NCBI RefSeq assembly: GCF_020833685.1
Contig: NZ_JACKZY010000001.1
Location: 694,578 to 758,577, forward strand
Direction of reading: 5' to 3'
Source: Nitratireductor sp. B36
GTDB lineage: Bacteria > Pseudomonadota > Alphaproteobacteria > Rhizobiales > Rhizobiaceae
DNA: 64,000 bases
The number at the start of each line of letters is the position of its first letter. The first letter of the stretch is position 1. A program made the translations under genes and the position numbers. Shown here one piece after another: positions 25,715-33,863 of this stretch. A model generated the notes under the pieces. It was not told where the DNA came from. It saw only the letters and a list, made by a program, of their open reading frames with translations, and did not search any database.

Positions 25715-26712
25715 GCCGCGCCTCCAACCCGCTTCCTCTGCAAAAGGTAAAGAAGCACAGGTACCCCAACTGCCGCCAGGAGCACACCGACGGGCGCTTC
25801 AGATGGATAGATGACGAACCGGGCAGCAATATCTGCCGCCAGCGCAAGGGTGGATCCTGTCAGCAGGGACAGAGGGATCAGATCGCGATGGCTTTGCCGA
25901 CCGGAGAGTCTTGCAAGATGCGGTGCGACAAGTCCGATGAAGGCCACTGGCCCTGCAACAGAGACGCCAACCCCGGCCAGAAGCGCTGCAAGGACAAGCG
26001 CCGCCAGCCGCGTTTTAAGAACCGGAACACCAAGGGTCTGGGCGGTCGTGTCATCGGTAAGCAATGCATCCAGCATTGGATGGAGCAGCATGCTGAACAG
26101 CCCACATAACGCTATGGCTGGTGCGGCCAGATAGAGGAGATCGACATCCCGGTCGGCAAACCCGCCGGATAACCAGAAAATCAGCTCCTCCATGGTTCGT
26201 TCATCGGCAACCATTACGATCTGGATGCCGGATGACAGAAGCGCTGCGACCGTAACGCCAGCCAGCAGCAGGTAGGACGGAGAGGCTATTCCGCCTGCCG
26301 AAAAGGCCAGTGAGAAAACCAGGAGAGCGCACAACAACGCGCCTAGGCAGGCCGCCCCCGCGATCAGTGAAAGCGAGCTGTTTCCCGCGAAGACGACAAG
26401 CAACACCACCGCCAGTCCGGCCCCGGCATTGATGCCGAGCAGACCGGGCTCGGCCAGCGGGTTGCGGCTTGCAGTCTGCAACAGAAGCCCCGAAAGCCCG
26501 AGGCCGCCGCCCACCACAATGGCGATCAAAGTACGCGGCACACGGAGCGTATTGACGATCAAGGCCGTCTGATCCGCTCCCCCTTCCATCAGAGCGCGCC
26601 AGACTTCGGACGGCGGTGTGAATCGAATGCCTACATGAACACTGACGACCGCCAGGGCAGCGATCAGTCCGAGCAAGAGGACATGGGGTAAGTGGCGCGG
26701 CATCGATCTCAT
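25711..26712 (-). CDS. Iron-chelate ABC transporter permease (FecCD family)
   Basis: A 333-residue FecCD permease: LRVPRTLIAIVVGGGLGLSGLLLQTASRNPLAEPGLLGI is the family core (given here as one region, residues about 55-95), and AFIGLVAPHLARL is the coupling motif. The start is uncertain: ATG 26748 overlaps a palindrome that looks like the operator/promoter, so ATG 26712 (MRSMPRHLP) or 26703 is preferred. It is the first gene of the minus-strand unit and is divergent from the substrate-binding protein gene. Confidence 0.87.
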   Translation of the reverse strand: MRSMPRHLPHVLLLGLIAALAVVSVHVGIRFTPPSEVWRALMEGGADQTALIVNTLRVPRTLIAIVVGGGLGLSGLLLQTASRNPLAEPGLLGINAGAGLAVVLLVVFAGNSSLSLIAGAACLGALLCALLVFSLAFSAGGIASPSYLLLAGVTVAALLSSGIQIVMVADERTMEELIFWLSGGFADRDVDLLYLAAPAIALCGLFSMLLHPMLDALLTDDTTAQTLGVPVLKTRLAALVLAALLAGVGVSVAGPVAFIGLVAPHLARLSGRQSHRDLIPLSLLTGSTLALAADIAARFVIYPSEAPVGVLLAAVGVPVLLYLLQRKRVGGAA

Positions 26713-26747
26713 CTTCAGCCTGCTGCATTTCAGAAATGGGAAAGGCA

Positions 26748-26767
26748 TGTCAACTTAAAACTTGACA
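26748..26767. promoter_or_regulatory. Divergent promoter/operator of the fec genes
   Basis: TGTCAA-N8-TTGACA is a perfect inverted repeat whose arms read as -35 hexamers in both directions. Leftward, TTGACA is followed after 17 bp by AAATGC, which would put transcription start close to ATG 26712. An iron regulator (RirA, Irr or Fur type) could bind here, but the sequence does not identify which. Confidence 0.5.
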
Positions 26768-26832
26768 TTCTTACGCAGCATTTGTTTGGACGAAGCCTTC
26801 GAGAGAACGTCGCGCCACGACAGGAGACGTAA

Positions 26833-27732
26833 ATGCGCTTTCTTCCATTCTTATCGGCCGCATTGATTGCGGGTTTCGCCATGGCGGCAAATGCTGCCGA
26901 GATCAAGCATGCCATGGGAGTGGCAACGGTTCCGGATGAACCGCAGCGCGTTGTCGTGCTCACCAATGAGGGGACTGAAGCGCTGCTGGCGCTGGGCGTT
27001 AAGCCTGTAGGTGCCGCCAATTCATGGAATGGTGACCCGTGGTACCATCACATCTCCGACCAAATGGGCGATGTTGAACCGGTCGGCAAGGAGAGCGCAG
27101 TCAATCTGGAACTGATCGCGGCTCTGGAACCTGATCTCATTCTTGGAACCAAGCTCCGCCATGAAGCTATCTTCGAGCAGCTTTCGGCAATCGCACCCAC
27201 CGTCATATCGGAGCGGCTGCGGGGCGACTGGCGAGAAAATTTCCAGCTCTGGGCGAAGGCCGTGAACAGAGAGGACGCGGGCGAGAAAGTGCTTTCGGAC
27301 TTCGACGCGCGTGCGCGGAAGCTAACTGACGCTCTCGGTGAGAAAGTGAACGAAAAGGTCTCTGTCATCCGCTTCATGCCGGGCCACATACGTATTTATC
27401 AGAAAGACAGTTTTTCCGGGTTCATTCTCGAAAAGATCGGTTTCAAACGACCCGAGAATCAGGATGTCGACAGCTTCGTGTTGAAGGTCGGCAAAGAAAG
27501 CATCCCGGACATGGATGGCGACCGCATTTTTTATTTCACCTATGAACCGGGCGATGGCGAGGCGACAAAACTTTCTGAAGACGTGCTTCAGGATCCCCTC
27601 TGGCAAACGCTTTCGGCCGTAAAGTCCGGCAATGTCCACGAGGTTGACGACACGATCTGGAATACAGCGGGCGGTGTCCTGGCTGCGCGGCTGATGCTCG
27701 ACGATATCGCCCGGCTCTACGGTCTCGAGTGA
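26833..27732 (+). CDS. Iron-chelate ABC transporter substrate-binding protein
   Basis: A 299-residue periplasmic protein of the FecB/FepB-type (cluster A-II/TroA-like) fold. It has a signal peptide (LPFLSAALIAGFAMAANA then AE), the N-lobe entry VPDEPQRVVVLTNEGTEALLALGVKPVGA, and LELIAALEPDLILGTKLRHE before the backbone helix. The C-lobe contains DPLWQTLSAVKSGNVHEVDDTIW. AGGAGA precedes the ATG. Divergent from the two permease genes and the ATPase, it completes a ferric-chelate importer; no TonB-dependent receptor is encoded nearby, so the outer-membrane partner must be elsewhere. Confidence 0.88.
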   Translation: MRFLPFLSAALIAGFAMAANAAEIKHAMGVATVPDEPQRVVVLTNEGTEALLALGVKPVGAANSWNGDPWYHHISDQMGDVEPVGKESAVNLELIAALEPDLILGTKLRHEAIFEQLSAIAPTVISERLRGDWRENFQLWAKAVNREDAGEKVLSDFDARARKLTDALGEKVNEKVSVIRFMPGHIRIYQKDSFSGFILEKIGFKRPENQDVDSFVLKVGKESIPDMDGDRIFYFTYEPGDGEATKLSEDVLQDPLWQTLSAVKSGNVHEVDDTIWNTAGGVLAARLMLDDIARLYGLE

Positions 27733-27769
27733 TCCGGCCCCCGCCGGCCGAGCAAAACGGTCCCTTGAC

Positions 27770-27828
27770 GTTGCACGTGCAGAAAGCGGTTGTATTACGT
27801 TTACGTTTGCGTAAGCTGCACTTGCAAC
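27770..27828. promoter_or_regulatory. Nested palindromes upstream of the DUF2147 gene
   Basis: Outer arms GTTGCACGTGCAG (27770-27782) and CTGCACTTGCAAC (27816-27828) match at 12 of 13 positions. Inside lie TTACG (27795-27799) and CGTAA (27810-27814) around ACGT-rich sequence. The 13-mer TTACGTTTACGTT (27795-27807) recurs upstream of ETF-QO. This looks like a control region for one or two dimeric regulators. Confidence 0.55.
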
Positions 27829-27847
27829 ATCATTGGGAGGAAAAGTG

Positions 27848-28192
27848 ATGATTGGCAGACTTGTTCTCAGCAGCGCAGCTCTGCTTTTGGCCGGCGGTAT
27901 CGCCATGGCCGATCCTATTGAAGGGAACTGGCGGACGGAGTCCGGAGCGACGGCACAAATCGCATCCTGCGGCGGTTCTTATTGCATCACGTTGAAAAGC
28001 GGGAAGCACGCAGGCAAGAAGATCGGCACGTTCCAGGCAGCCGGCGGCAGCAAATATACCGGCAAGATCACGGACCCTGCCAACGACAAGACCTATTCCG
28101 GCAAGGGCACACTCTCCGGCAACAGTCTCAAAATGGGCGGTTGTGTTCTCGGCGGACTGATCTGCCGCAACCAGACCTGGTCGCGCCTTTGA
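27848..28192 (+). CDS. Small secreted DUF2147-like protein
   Basis: A 114-residue protein started at the ATG after GGGAGGAAAAGTG. The signal peptide is LVLSSAALLLAGGIAMA then DPIEGNW. The mature part reads as a compact beta-barrel of DUF2147 type: GNWRTESGATAQIASCGGSYCITLKSG (two cysteines), YTGKITDPANDKTYSGKGTL and a closing C-x-L-GGLIC-R-NQTW with two more cysteines, which may form disulfides. The family is periplasmic and of unknown function, sometimes associated with envelope stress. It follows fecB after an elaborate palindromic region, so it is probably regulated separately. Confidence 0.75.
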   Translation: MIGRLVLSSAALLLAGGIAMADPIEGNWRTESGATAQIASCGGSYCITLKSGKHAGKKIGTFQAAGGSKYTGKITDPANDKTYSGKGTLSGNSLKMGGCVLGGLICRNQTWSRL

Positions 28193-28248
28193 AACAGGCG
28201 CTGCAGCGATTGCCATTCGCACAATGAATACCGTCTCCAGTCGGCGCG

Positions 28249-28282
28249 CCCCATGCCTTTCCTCCCTGCGGAAGGCGTGGGG
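28249..28282. terminator. Convergent terminator between DUF2147 and LysR genes
   Basis: CCCCATGCCTTTCC pairs with GGAAGGCGTGGGG (one G-U and one bulged T) around TCCCTGC. It lies between two convergent genes and may act on both strands. Confidence 0.55.
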
Positions 28283-28283
28283 T

Positions 28284-29192
28284 TCAGTCTTCGATGAGGC
28301 CTTCACTGCGCATTTGAGAGAGAATGATATCGTGTGCGCATGGTAGCAGTGCTGCCCCCGCCCTCACCCCGGTGGCGAGCGGCTCGCGACTGCACACGAA
28401 GTATGGATACCAGGCAGTGCCGAGCCCGTGTCTGATCTGGCCGAGCTGCGCATCGTCTTCTTCCGACAAAAGAGATTCCGGCACATACCCCCATCCCAAA
28501 CCGTCACAGATCGCGTCTTTTCCCAGTTCGAAACTGCTGAGGGCGATGCGTTCGCTTCCCATAGCCTCAAGGTGGAACCGCTCGTGCTGTGTGCTGTCGA
28601 GGTAAGTGATCTGCGGCAGTACCGCGAGATCATCGTCGGCGACGTAGCTCATGGAGTGGAGCGGATGACTTCTTGCCACCATCATTCGCATTCCGATGCG
28701 TGCGACAACGCGGCTGTAAAGTCCCGGAGCGGGGCCGGCACGTCCTGAAGAAACGAAATAAGCAATATCAAGCTGCCCTTCCCGAACCAGCTCGGGAAGC
28801 ACGTCACTCTCGGCATAGCGCATGCTGAGACGCACATTGGGCCGCACCTTTCGGATGGCCCGGATCACGTGTCGCCAGAAATTTTCCGGCAGAACATCAT
28901 CACGGCCGATCCGCAATTCCTGACCGGAAGTCTCCTTGCCACGCGCACAACGCTCGATGATGCTGTTTGAAAGCGCAACAATGCGGGCGCAGTCATCGAG
29001 AATGTGCTCGCCGACCGGCGACAGGCTCAGGCTGTTGCCGCGCCTGATAAAAAGTTGCGTTCCAAGCTCATCCTCGAGAGCAGCGATCGCCATACTGATC
29101 GTAGAGCGGTTGCGACCGAGCTGAAGCGCAGCGCCGGAAATTGACCCCGCGCGCGCCGCTGCCTCGAAGTATTCCAGATAATCCAGTCTCAC
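28284..29192 (-). CDS. LysR-family transcriptional regulator
   Basis: A 302-residue LTTR. The N-terminal winged helix-turn-helix is YLEYFEAAARAGSISGAALQLGRNRSTISMAIAALEDELG (taken as residues 5-44), followed by the linker helix and a periplasmic-binding-type effector domain. It is divergent from the paired SMR exporter genes with a 99-bp gap, the classical layout for a LysR regulator and its target. The effector is unknown; regulation of the exporter is inferred from position. Confidence 0.88.
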   Translation of the reverse strand: MRLDYLEYFEAAARAGSISGAALQLGRNRSTISMAIAALEDELGTQLFIRRGNSLSLSPVGEHILDDCARIVALSNSIIERCARGKETSGQELRIGRDDVLPENFWRHVIRAIRKVRPNVRLSMRYAESDVLPELVREGQLDIAYFVSSGRAGPAPGLYSRVVARIGMRMMVARSHPLHSMSYVADDDLAVLPQITYLDSTQHERFHLEAMGSERIALSSFELGKDAICDGLGWGYVPESLLSEEDDAQLGQIRHGLGTAWYPYFVCSREPLATGVRAGAALLPCAHDIILSQMRSEGLIED

Positions 29193-29291
29193 GGCAAAGC
29201 TTCTTCGTCAAAAATCCTGTCGCTCAGCGATTTTCCATACGTGAAACGGGCAGATATCTCAATCAAGCGACATAAAACTTGATCTGACGCT

Positions 29292-29642
29292 ATGAGGTCG
29301 AAATTGCACTGGTTCTATCTGATCGCTGCGGTCTTTGCAGAAGTGGTCGGGACCACACTCATGAAGCTCCTGGTGTCCGGCGGCGCGCTTCTTCAGGGAA
29401 CGCTGGCGGCGATTGCCATGATCGGCATCGCCTATCTCTTTCTGGGGCGCGCGACGCTGCGCATCCCGGTCGCGCTTGCCAATGCGTTCTGGGAAGGGTT
29501 CGGCATGATCCTGATCGCCCTCACCTCCCTCTACCTTCTCGACGAGGCAATCTCGTTGGTTCAGGGCATCGGCATCGGTGTGGCCCTGCTCGGGATCGCG
29601 GTGATCAACTATGGTCACCACCAGCGGGGCGAGACACGATGA
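29292..29642 (+). CDS. Paired SMR-family exporter subunit, MdtJ-like
   Basis: A 116-residue small multidrug resistance protein with four helices. The essential membrane glutamate is E17 in AAVFAEVVGTTLMK, and helix 3 carries the conserved ALANAFWEGFG. It most resembles MdtJ (spermidine/cation export with MdtI). The ribosome site is weak. The last four bases overlap the start of the next SMR gene (ATGA), so both are translated together as a probable heteromer. Substrate unknown. Confidence 0.85.
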   Translation: MRSKLHWFYLIAAVFAEVVGTTLMKLLVSGGALLQGTLAAIAMIGIAYLFLGRATLRIPVALANAFWEGFGMILIALTSLYLLDEAISLVQGIGIGVALLGIAVINYGHHQRGETR

Positions 29643-29884
29643 GCATCTATATGGGTTATGTCCTGGGATCGGTGGCGCTAGACATCCTCGCCAATCTGGC
29701 ACTCGAGAAATCGAACGGTTTCGCACGCAGAGGCTGGGGAAGCGCTGCCGTCCTGCTCATCATGGCGGCCTTCGCGCTACTGGCGCTGGCCGTCTGGCTC
29801 GTCTTCGGCCAGCGCCTCAACCTGACGAGTTGGCTGGGTGTGGGCATTCTCATCCTTGCCATCCTGCTGATACGGCTCGGATAG
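29639..29884 (+). CDS. Truncated SMR-family partner subunit lacking helix 3 (MdtI-like)
   Basis: Only 81 residues against the usual 105-110. The N-terminus (VALDILANLALEKSNGFARR) aligns with helix 1 of MdtI, with Asp14 in place of the usual Glu, and the second helix is present. The sequence then jumps from LLALAVW straight to LVFGQRLN and the last helix (SWLGVGILILAILLIRL). About 25 residues that should hold helix 3 with its AYALWxGFG motif are missing in frame. No stop or frameshift is seen, so this is an intact gene with an internal deletion, not an obvious pseudogene. It may fail to form a normal antiparallel dimer, or the heteromer may have an unusual topology. Confidence 0.75.
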   Translation: MSIYMGYVLGSVALDILANLALEKSNGFARRGWGSAAVLLIMAAFALLALAVWLVFGQRLNLTSWLGVGILILAILLIRLG

Positions 29885-29886
29885 AC

Positions 29887-29923
29887 AAAAAACAGGGCGG
29901 GCGCCCCGAGGACGCCCGCCCTG
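29887..29923 (-). terminator. Strong intrinsic terminator of the GST gene
   Basis: An 11-bp perfect stem CAGGGCGGGCG / CGCCCGCCCTG followed on the minus strand by T6. It lies between the convergent SMR and GST genes and probably stops both. Confidence 0.85.
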
Positions 29924-29945
29924 CCTCAAACGCACAAAACTGTCG

Positions 29946-30650
29946 TCAGCTGGCGCGCTGACCAAAGAGCACCTTCTGTGCTTCCTTGTCTTCAGCGATG
30001 TTGCGACGGTGTTCCTGACCAACCTCCAGAGCGCGCACGACCGCCGGCCGCGCCATGATGGTTTCGAACCAGCGCTTCAGGTTCGGGAAATCGTTGAGGT
30101 CCTGGCCCTGCTGTTCATAGGGTTTCACCCAACCCACGCTTGCCATGTCGGCAATCGTGTATTCATCGCCGGCGAGGAATGGCCGGTCTGCGAGACGTTT
30201 GTTCATGACACCGTAAAGTCGGTTCACCTCATTGGTGTAGCGATCGATGCCGTAGGCAATTTTTTCCGGGGCGTATTTGCGGAAGTGATGGGCCTGGCCG
30301 GCCATCGGACCGAGACCTCCCATCTGCCAAAAGAGCCATTGATCCACCTCGACACGCGCTCGCTCATCGGTGGGATAGAACTTGCCCGTCTTGCGGCCAA
30401 GATACTGCAGAATCGCACCCGATTCGAAAACGGAGATCGGCTCGCCACCCGGTCCTTCAGGGTCCACAATCGCCGGCATGCGGTTGTTCGGCGCGATCTT
30501 GAGGAAGGAGGGTTCGAACTGCTCGCCCTTGCCGATATTCACATAGTGCACATCGTAGGGAAGCCCGGTCTCTTCAAGATAAATGGTGATTTTCCAGCCA
30601 TTGGGCGTGGGCCAATAATAGAGTTCGATCGGCTTGGTCTGGGTGGTCAT
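29946..30650 (-). CDS. Glutathione S-transferase, YghU/YfcG-like
   Basis: A 234-residue GST. The N-terminal thioredoxin fold begins ELYYWPTPNGWKITIYLEE with the Thr/Asn-type N-terminus of YfcG/YghU rather than a Ser/Tyr active site; NRMPAIVDPEG carries the cis-proline, and VFESGAILQYL the glutathione-binding Glu-Ser. The helical C-domain has PFLAGDEYTIADMASVGW. These enzymes act as glutathione/glutathione-disulfide reductases in the cytoplasm. Start ATG 30650 has GGAGG before it. Single-gene unit. Confidence 0.88.
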   Translation of the reverse strand: MTTQTKPIELYYWPTPNGWKITIYLEETGLPYDVHYVNIGKGEQFEPSFLKIAPNNRMPAIVDPEGPGGEPISVFESGAILQYLGRKTGKFYPTDERARVEVDQWLFWQMGGLGPMAGQAHHFRKYAPEKIAYGIDRYTNEVNRLYGVMNKRLADRPFLAGDEYTIADMASVGWVKPYEQQGQDLNDFPNLKRWFETIMARPAVVRALEVGQEHRRNIAEDKEAQKVLFGQRAS

Positions 30651-30875
30651 GCTTTGTTGCCTCCAGCTGTTGGGCGCCGCGCAGTCGGGGGAGGATTGCG
30701 GCAATACCCGGGGAGGTAAGCACCGGGTGCCGACTTTGCAACGCGCCTGCTCTTCAACGATCCGTTATTTATCCATAATCGGGGCGTTAACACTGCTGAA
30801 CCCTGGATGAATATCCCTCTCAGTATCGGTTCAGTCCGCGTCTGCCACAGTGATGGCGACAATGAGGACAAACCG

Positions 30876-31046
30876 ATGTTGATGCGCCGCTTTTCAATTG
30901 TCTGCCTGATCACCGCCATCTTCGGCATGGGGCTTGCCATACTGGTCGCAGAAGCGAGCAGGCCTTCCGATCCCTGGCAGAACAATCGGCCGTTCTCCTG
31001 CTCCGGTGAGCAGACCGCGCTTTGCGGCAGAACAATTCTGCGCTGA
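30876..31046 (+). CDS. Small membrane or secreted protein (56 aa), unknown
   Basis: A 56-residue open frame with a GAGG site nine bases before the ATG. It starts MLMRRFSIVCLITAIFGMGL, a basic then hydrophobic N-terminus ending near VAEA, followed by a short polar tail with two cysteines (SCSGEQTALC) that could form a disulfide. It may be an anchored or exported microprotein. No family is recognised. A second tiny exported-protein frame follows 25 bp later, which supports both being real. Confidence rests on the ribosome site, signal-like start and pairing only. Confidence 0.45.
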   Translation: MLMRRFSIVCLITAIFGMGLAILVAEASRPSDPWQNNRPFSCSGEQTALCGRTILR

Positions 31047-31071
31047 ACGAGATGAGTTGAGGTAAGAGACG

Positions 31072-31245
31072 ATGCGGACGATCACACACATGGCTCGGGG
31101 ATTGATGTTTGCCGCTCTGATCGGCTCACCGCTTCTTGCGGTCCAGAACGTCCGTGCCGGTAATGAAAACATCATCGAAGGGGATTATGAACGCTCGAGC
31201 GGTGCGGGCCTCGTCCTGATGGTCAGTCTGAAGCGTTCGAGGTAG
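31072..31245 (+). CDS. Small secreted protein (57 aa), unknown
   Basis: A 57-residue frame started at ATG 31072 with GAGGTAAGAG upstream. The first 29 residues look like a signal peptide (MARGLMFAALIGSPLLAVQ then NVRAGNE), leaving a mature peptide of about 28 residues that begins with acidic residues (NENIIEGDYERS) and ends basic (LKRSR). No homologue is recognised. It directly follows the 56-residue gene and precedes amn. Confidence 0.4.
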   Translation: MRTITHMARGLMFAALIGSPLLAVQNVRAGNENIIEGDYERSSGAGLVLMVSLKRSR

Positions 31246-31287
31246 GCTCAGGTCTTGAGAAGAAGAAGAATATCCATATAAAAGGCC

Positions 31288-32787
31288 ATGGAACACAGAA
31301 TATACCCCCAGCCCATTCAGACGATTTCAAGCCCCGAGCCATTTGCCCGGAAAAGCTTTACCGATGCTCGCGAAGCCGTTGCGGCATTGAAAGCGCTCTA
31401 TGAGCGCAACACAGCATTCCTGCGCGATGCCTTCGCGCAAGTCGCCCAGGACGGCGAGAGCGACCGCCGCTTTCGCGCCTTTTATCCCGAAATCAGCCTT
31501 GCCACGGGCTCCTACGCCCAGATCGATACGCGGCTGGCTTATGGCCATGTGGCTGCGCCCGGTGTTTACGCCACCACGATCACCCGGCCTGATCTCTTTG
31601 AAGACTACCTGATCGACCAGCTAGGGTTGGTGATCCGGAACCACGGTGTGCCCATCACGATATCCGAATCGGAAACGCCGATCCCGCTGCATTTCGCATT
31701 TCTCCAGGACACATATGTGGAAGGCTCCATCGCTGATAGGCTGAAGCGGCCGCTGCGCGATCTTTTCGATGTGCCGGACCTCAACGCCACGGACGACCAT
31801 ATCGTCAACGGCACGCATGAGGCCCTGCCCGGCGAGCCCCTGCCGCTCGCCCCCTTTACCGCACAGCGGGTCGACTATTCGCTGCACCGGCTTTCACACT
31901 ATACCGCCACGGCGCCGGCGCACTTCCAGAACTTCGTGCTCTTTACGAACTACCAGTTCTATATCGACGAGTTCTGCGCGCTTGCCCGCGAGATGATGGC
32001 CGAGGGCGGAAATGGCTACACCTCCTTCGTGGAGCCGGGCAATATCATCACAATGGCCGGCGAGACGAGCCCGTCCGCCAGCGCCCTTGCCCGCCTGCCA
32101 CAGATGCCGGCCTACCACCTGACGCGCGATGGCCATGCGGGCATCACAATGGTGAATATCGGCGTTGGCCCCTCCAACGCCAAGACGATCACCGATCATG
32201 TGGCTGTGCTGCGTCCGCACGCCTGGCTCATGCTCGGCCACTGCGCCGGCCTGAGGAACACACAGGCGCTCGGCGACTACGTTCTGGCGCATGCCTATGT
32301 ACGCGAAGACCATGTCCTTGACGACGACCTGCCCGTCTGGGTGCCGCTGCCGGCGCTGGCGGAGGTTCAGGTGGCGCTTCAGGAAGCGGTCGCTGAGATC
32401 ACCGGACTTTCCGGTTATGAATTAAAGCGCATCATGCGCACCGGCACGGTCGCGACGATCGACAACCGCAACTGGGAACTGCGCGAGCAGCGCGGTCCGG
32501 TCCAGCGCCTCTCACAATCCCGCGCAATCGCGCTCGACATGGAATCGGCAACGATAGCCGCCAACGGCTTCCGCTTCCGCGTCCCCTACGGAACTTTACT
32601 GTGCGTTTCCGACAAGCCACTCCACGGCGAGCTGAAGCTCCCGGGCATGGCCACCGATTTCTACAAGAGGCAGGTTTCGCAACATCTCAAGATCGGGATG
32701 AGAGCCGTGGAAAAGCTTGCAGCCATGCCGCCCGAGCGGCTCCATTCACGCAAATTGCGGAGCTTTTTCGAGACCGCCTTCCAATAG
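31288..32787 (+). CDS. amn: AMP nucleosidase
   Basis: A 499-residue enzyme that hydrolyses AMP to adenine and ribose 5-phosphate, controlling adenylate pools. The N-terminal regulatory domain runs to about residue 190; the C-terminal nucleoside-phosphorylase-like domain contains NYQFYIDEFCALAREMMAEGG, VNIGVGPSNAKTITDHVAVLRPHAWLMLGHCAGLR (in pieces, about 290-325), and ALDMESATIAANGFRFRVPYGTLLCVSDKPLHGE, where DMES and SDKPLHGE are the purine- and ribose-binding segments. The length is as expected for Amn. Transcribed alone or after the two small genes. Confidence 0.93.
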   Translation: MEHRIYPQPIQTISSPEPFARKSFTDAREAVAALKALYERNTAFLRDAFAQVAQDGESDRRFRAFYPEISLATGSYAQIDTRLAYGHVAAPGVYATTITRPDLFEDYLIDQLGLVIRNHGVPITISESETPIPLHFAFLQDTYVEGSIADRLKRPLRDLFDVPDLNATDDHIVNGTHEALPGEPLPLAPFTAQRVDYSLHRLSHYTATAPAHFQNFVLFTNYQFYIDEFCALAREMMAEGGNGYTSFVEPGNIITMAGETSPSASALARLPQMPAYHLTRDGHAGITMVNIGVGPSNAKTITDHVAVLRPHAWLMLGHCAGLRNTQALGDYVLAHAYVREDHVLDDDLPVWVPLPALAEVQVALQEAVAEITGLSGYELKRIMRTGTVATIDNRNWELREQRGPVQRLSQSRAIALDMESATIAANGFRFRVPYGTLLCVSDKPLHGELKLPGMATDFYKRQVSQHLKIGMRAVEKLAAMPPERLHSRKLRSFFETAFQ

Positions 32788-32843
32788 CCCAAAAATGCGA
32801 TTAGGCGCTGCTGAATCGAGACGGAAACAATGGGCGCGAGGCA

Positions 32844-33863
32844 ATGAAGAGACCGAGGATTGCATCAATGCTGCCGGCCTTTCTGGCAATCGGCGTGGTT
32901 CTGGTGTCTTTTCCGCTGGTCGCTGGCTTCTGGGGCAGGCTTCACCCTGCCCTCGATTCCATGGCACATTTCCGTCTTCATCTCGCAGTGCTCATCGCTC
33001 TCATGGCGGCTCCGCTGCTTTTTGTGAAAGGCTGGCGTCAGATCGGTGCAGCGGGAGCCGTGCTTGGCATCGCCACTCTGAGCGCAACACTGCTTCCCGT
33101 TCAGGCCACTGCCGGTTCGGCAAGGGCCGGAGAGGCAGACGCGCCGGCGGCACGGTATAGGCTTCTGCAACTCAACCTGCGATATGACAATGCAACCCCC
33201 AAGCAGGTCTTCTCACTGATCGGCCGCACCAAGCCCGACATCGTCACGCTGAACGAGGTCTCGGGCATGTGGGTGAAGGAACTCAAGTTTCTCGAAGCTA
33301 CCTATCCCTACCGGGTGGTTTGTCCACCGCCTGCGCGCATTGGCGGCGTAGCCATTCTCTCGCGCCGGCCATTCGCTGATCCGCAGGCCTTTGCCTGCTA
33401 TGACCGCGGCTCCATGGCGGTGGCAACCGTTCGGCTGGGTGCGGACGCAGTGGAAATCGGCGCATTGCATCTCGGCTGGCCGTGGCCATTCGAACAGCAT
33501 CACCAGGTAAGCCGGGTTGCGCCCGTGCTGGAACGTTTCCCTCAAACAGCCATCCTTGCCGGAGATTTAAACGCCACCCCCTGGAGTGTGACGGCGCACC
33601 GTGTGGCTGCAGCCGGGGAGATGGATCTCATGCCTGGCATCGGCCCCACATGGATGAAGCCCGTCGTGCCAGAAGCGCTCCGCCGGCTGGTGGGTCTGCC
33701 CATCGACAATGTGTTTACCAAGGGCCGCATCGTGCCGCTGACGGTTGAACGTCTTGAGGATGTGGGGTCCGATCATCTGCCGGTTTTGCTCGAATTCGGC
33801 ATCCAACCGACCAGCCAACCGGATGAGGTGATCGAAGTGAAGCTCGCCAGAAACGGACGTTAA
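32844..33863 (+). CDS. Membrane-anchored endonuclease/exonuclease/phosphatase-domain protein
   Basis: A 339-residue protein. Three hydrophobic helices fill residues about 8-90, then an EEP fold begins at YRLLQLNLRYDN. Metal and catalytic motifs of the superfamily are visible: N-L-R early, TLNEVS (the Glu), GALHLGWPW, AGDLNATPW (Asp-Asn) and GSDHLPVL (Asp-His). The fold therefore sits outside the cytoplasm or at the membrane, as in many uncharacterised bacterial homologues. The substrate could be a phospholipid, nucleic acid or other phosphodiester. The 3' end overlaps the convergent methyltransferase gene by four bases. Confidence 0.82.
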   Translation: MKRPRIASMLPAFLAIGVVLVSFPLVAGFWGRLHPALDSMAHFRLHLAVLIALMAAPLLFVKGWRQIGAAGAVLGIATLSATLLPVQATAGSARAGEADAPAARYRLLQLNLRYDNATPKQVFSLIGRTKPDIVTLNEVSGMWVKELKFLEATYPYRVVCPPPARIGGVAILSRRPFADPQAFACYDRGSMAVATVRLGADAVEIGALHLGWPWPFEQHHQVSRVAPVLERFPQTAILAGDLNATPWSVTAHRVAAAGEMDLMPGIGPTWMKPVVPEALRRLVGLPIDNVFTKGRIVPLTVERLEDVGSDHLPVLLEFGIQPTSQPDEVIEVKLARNGR

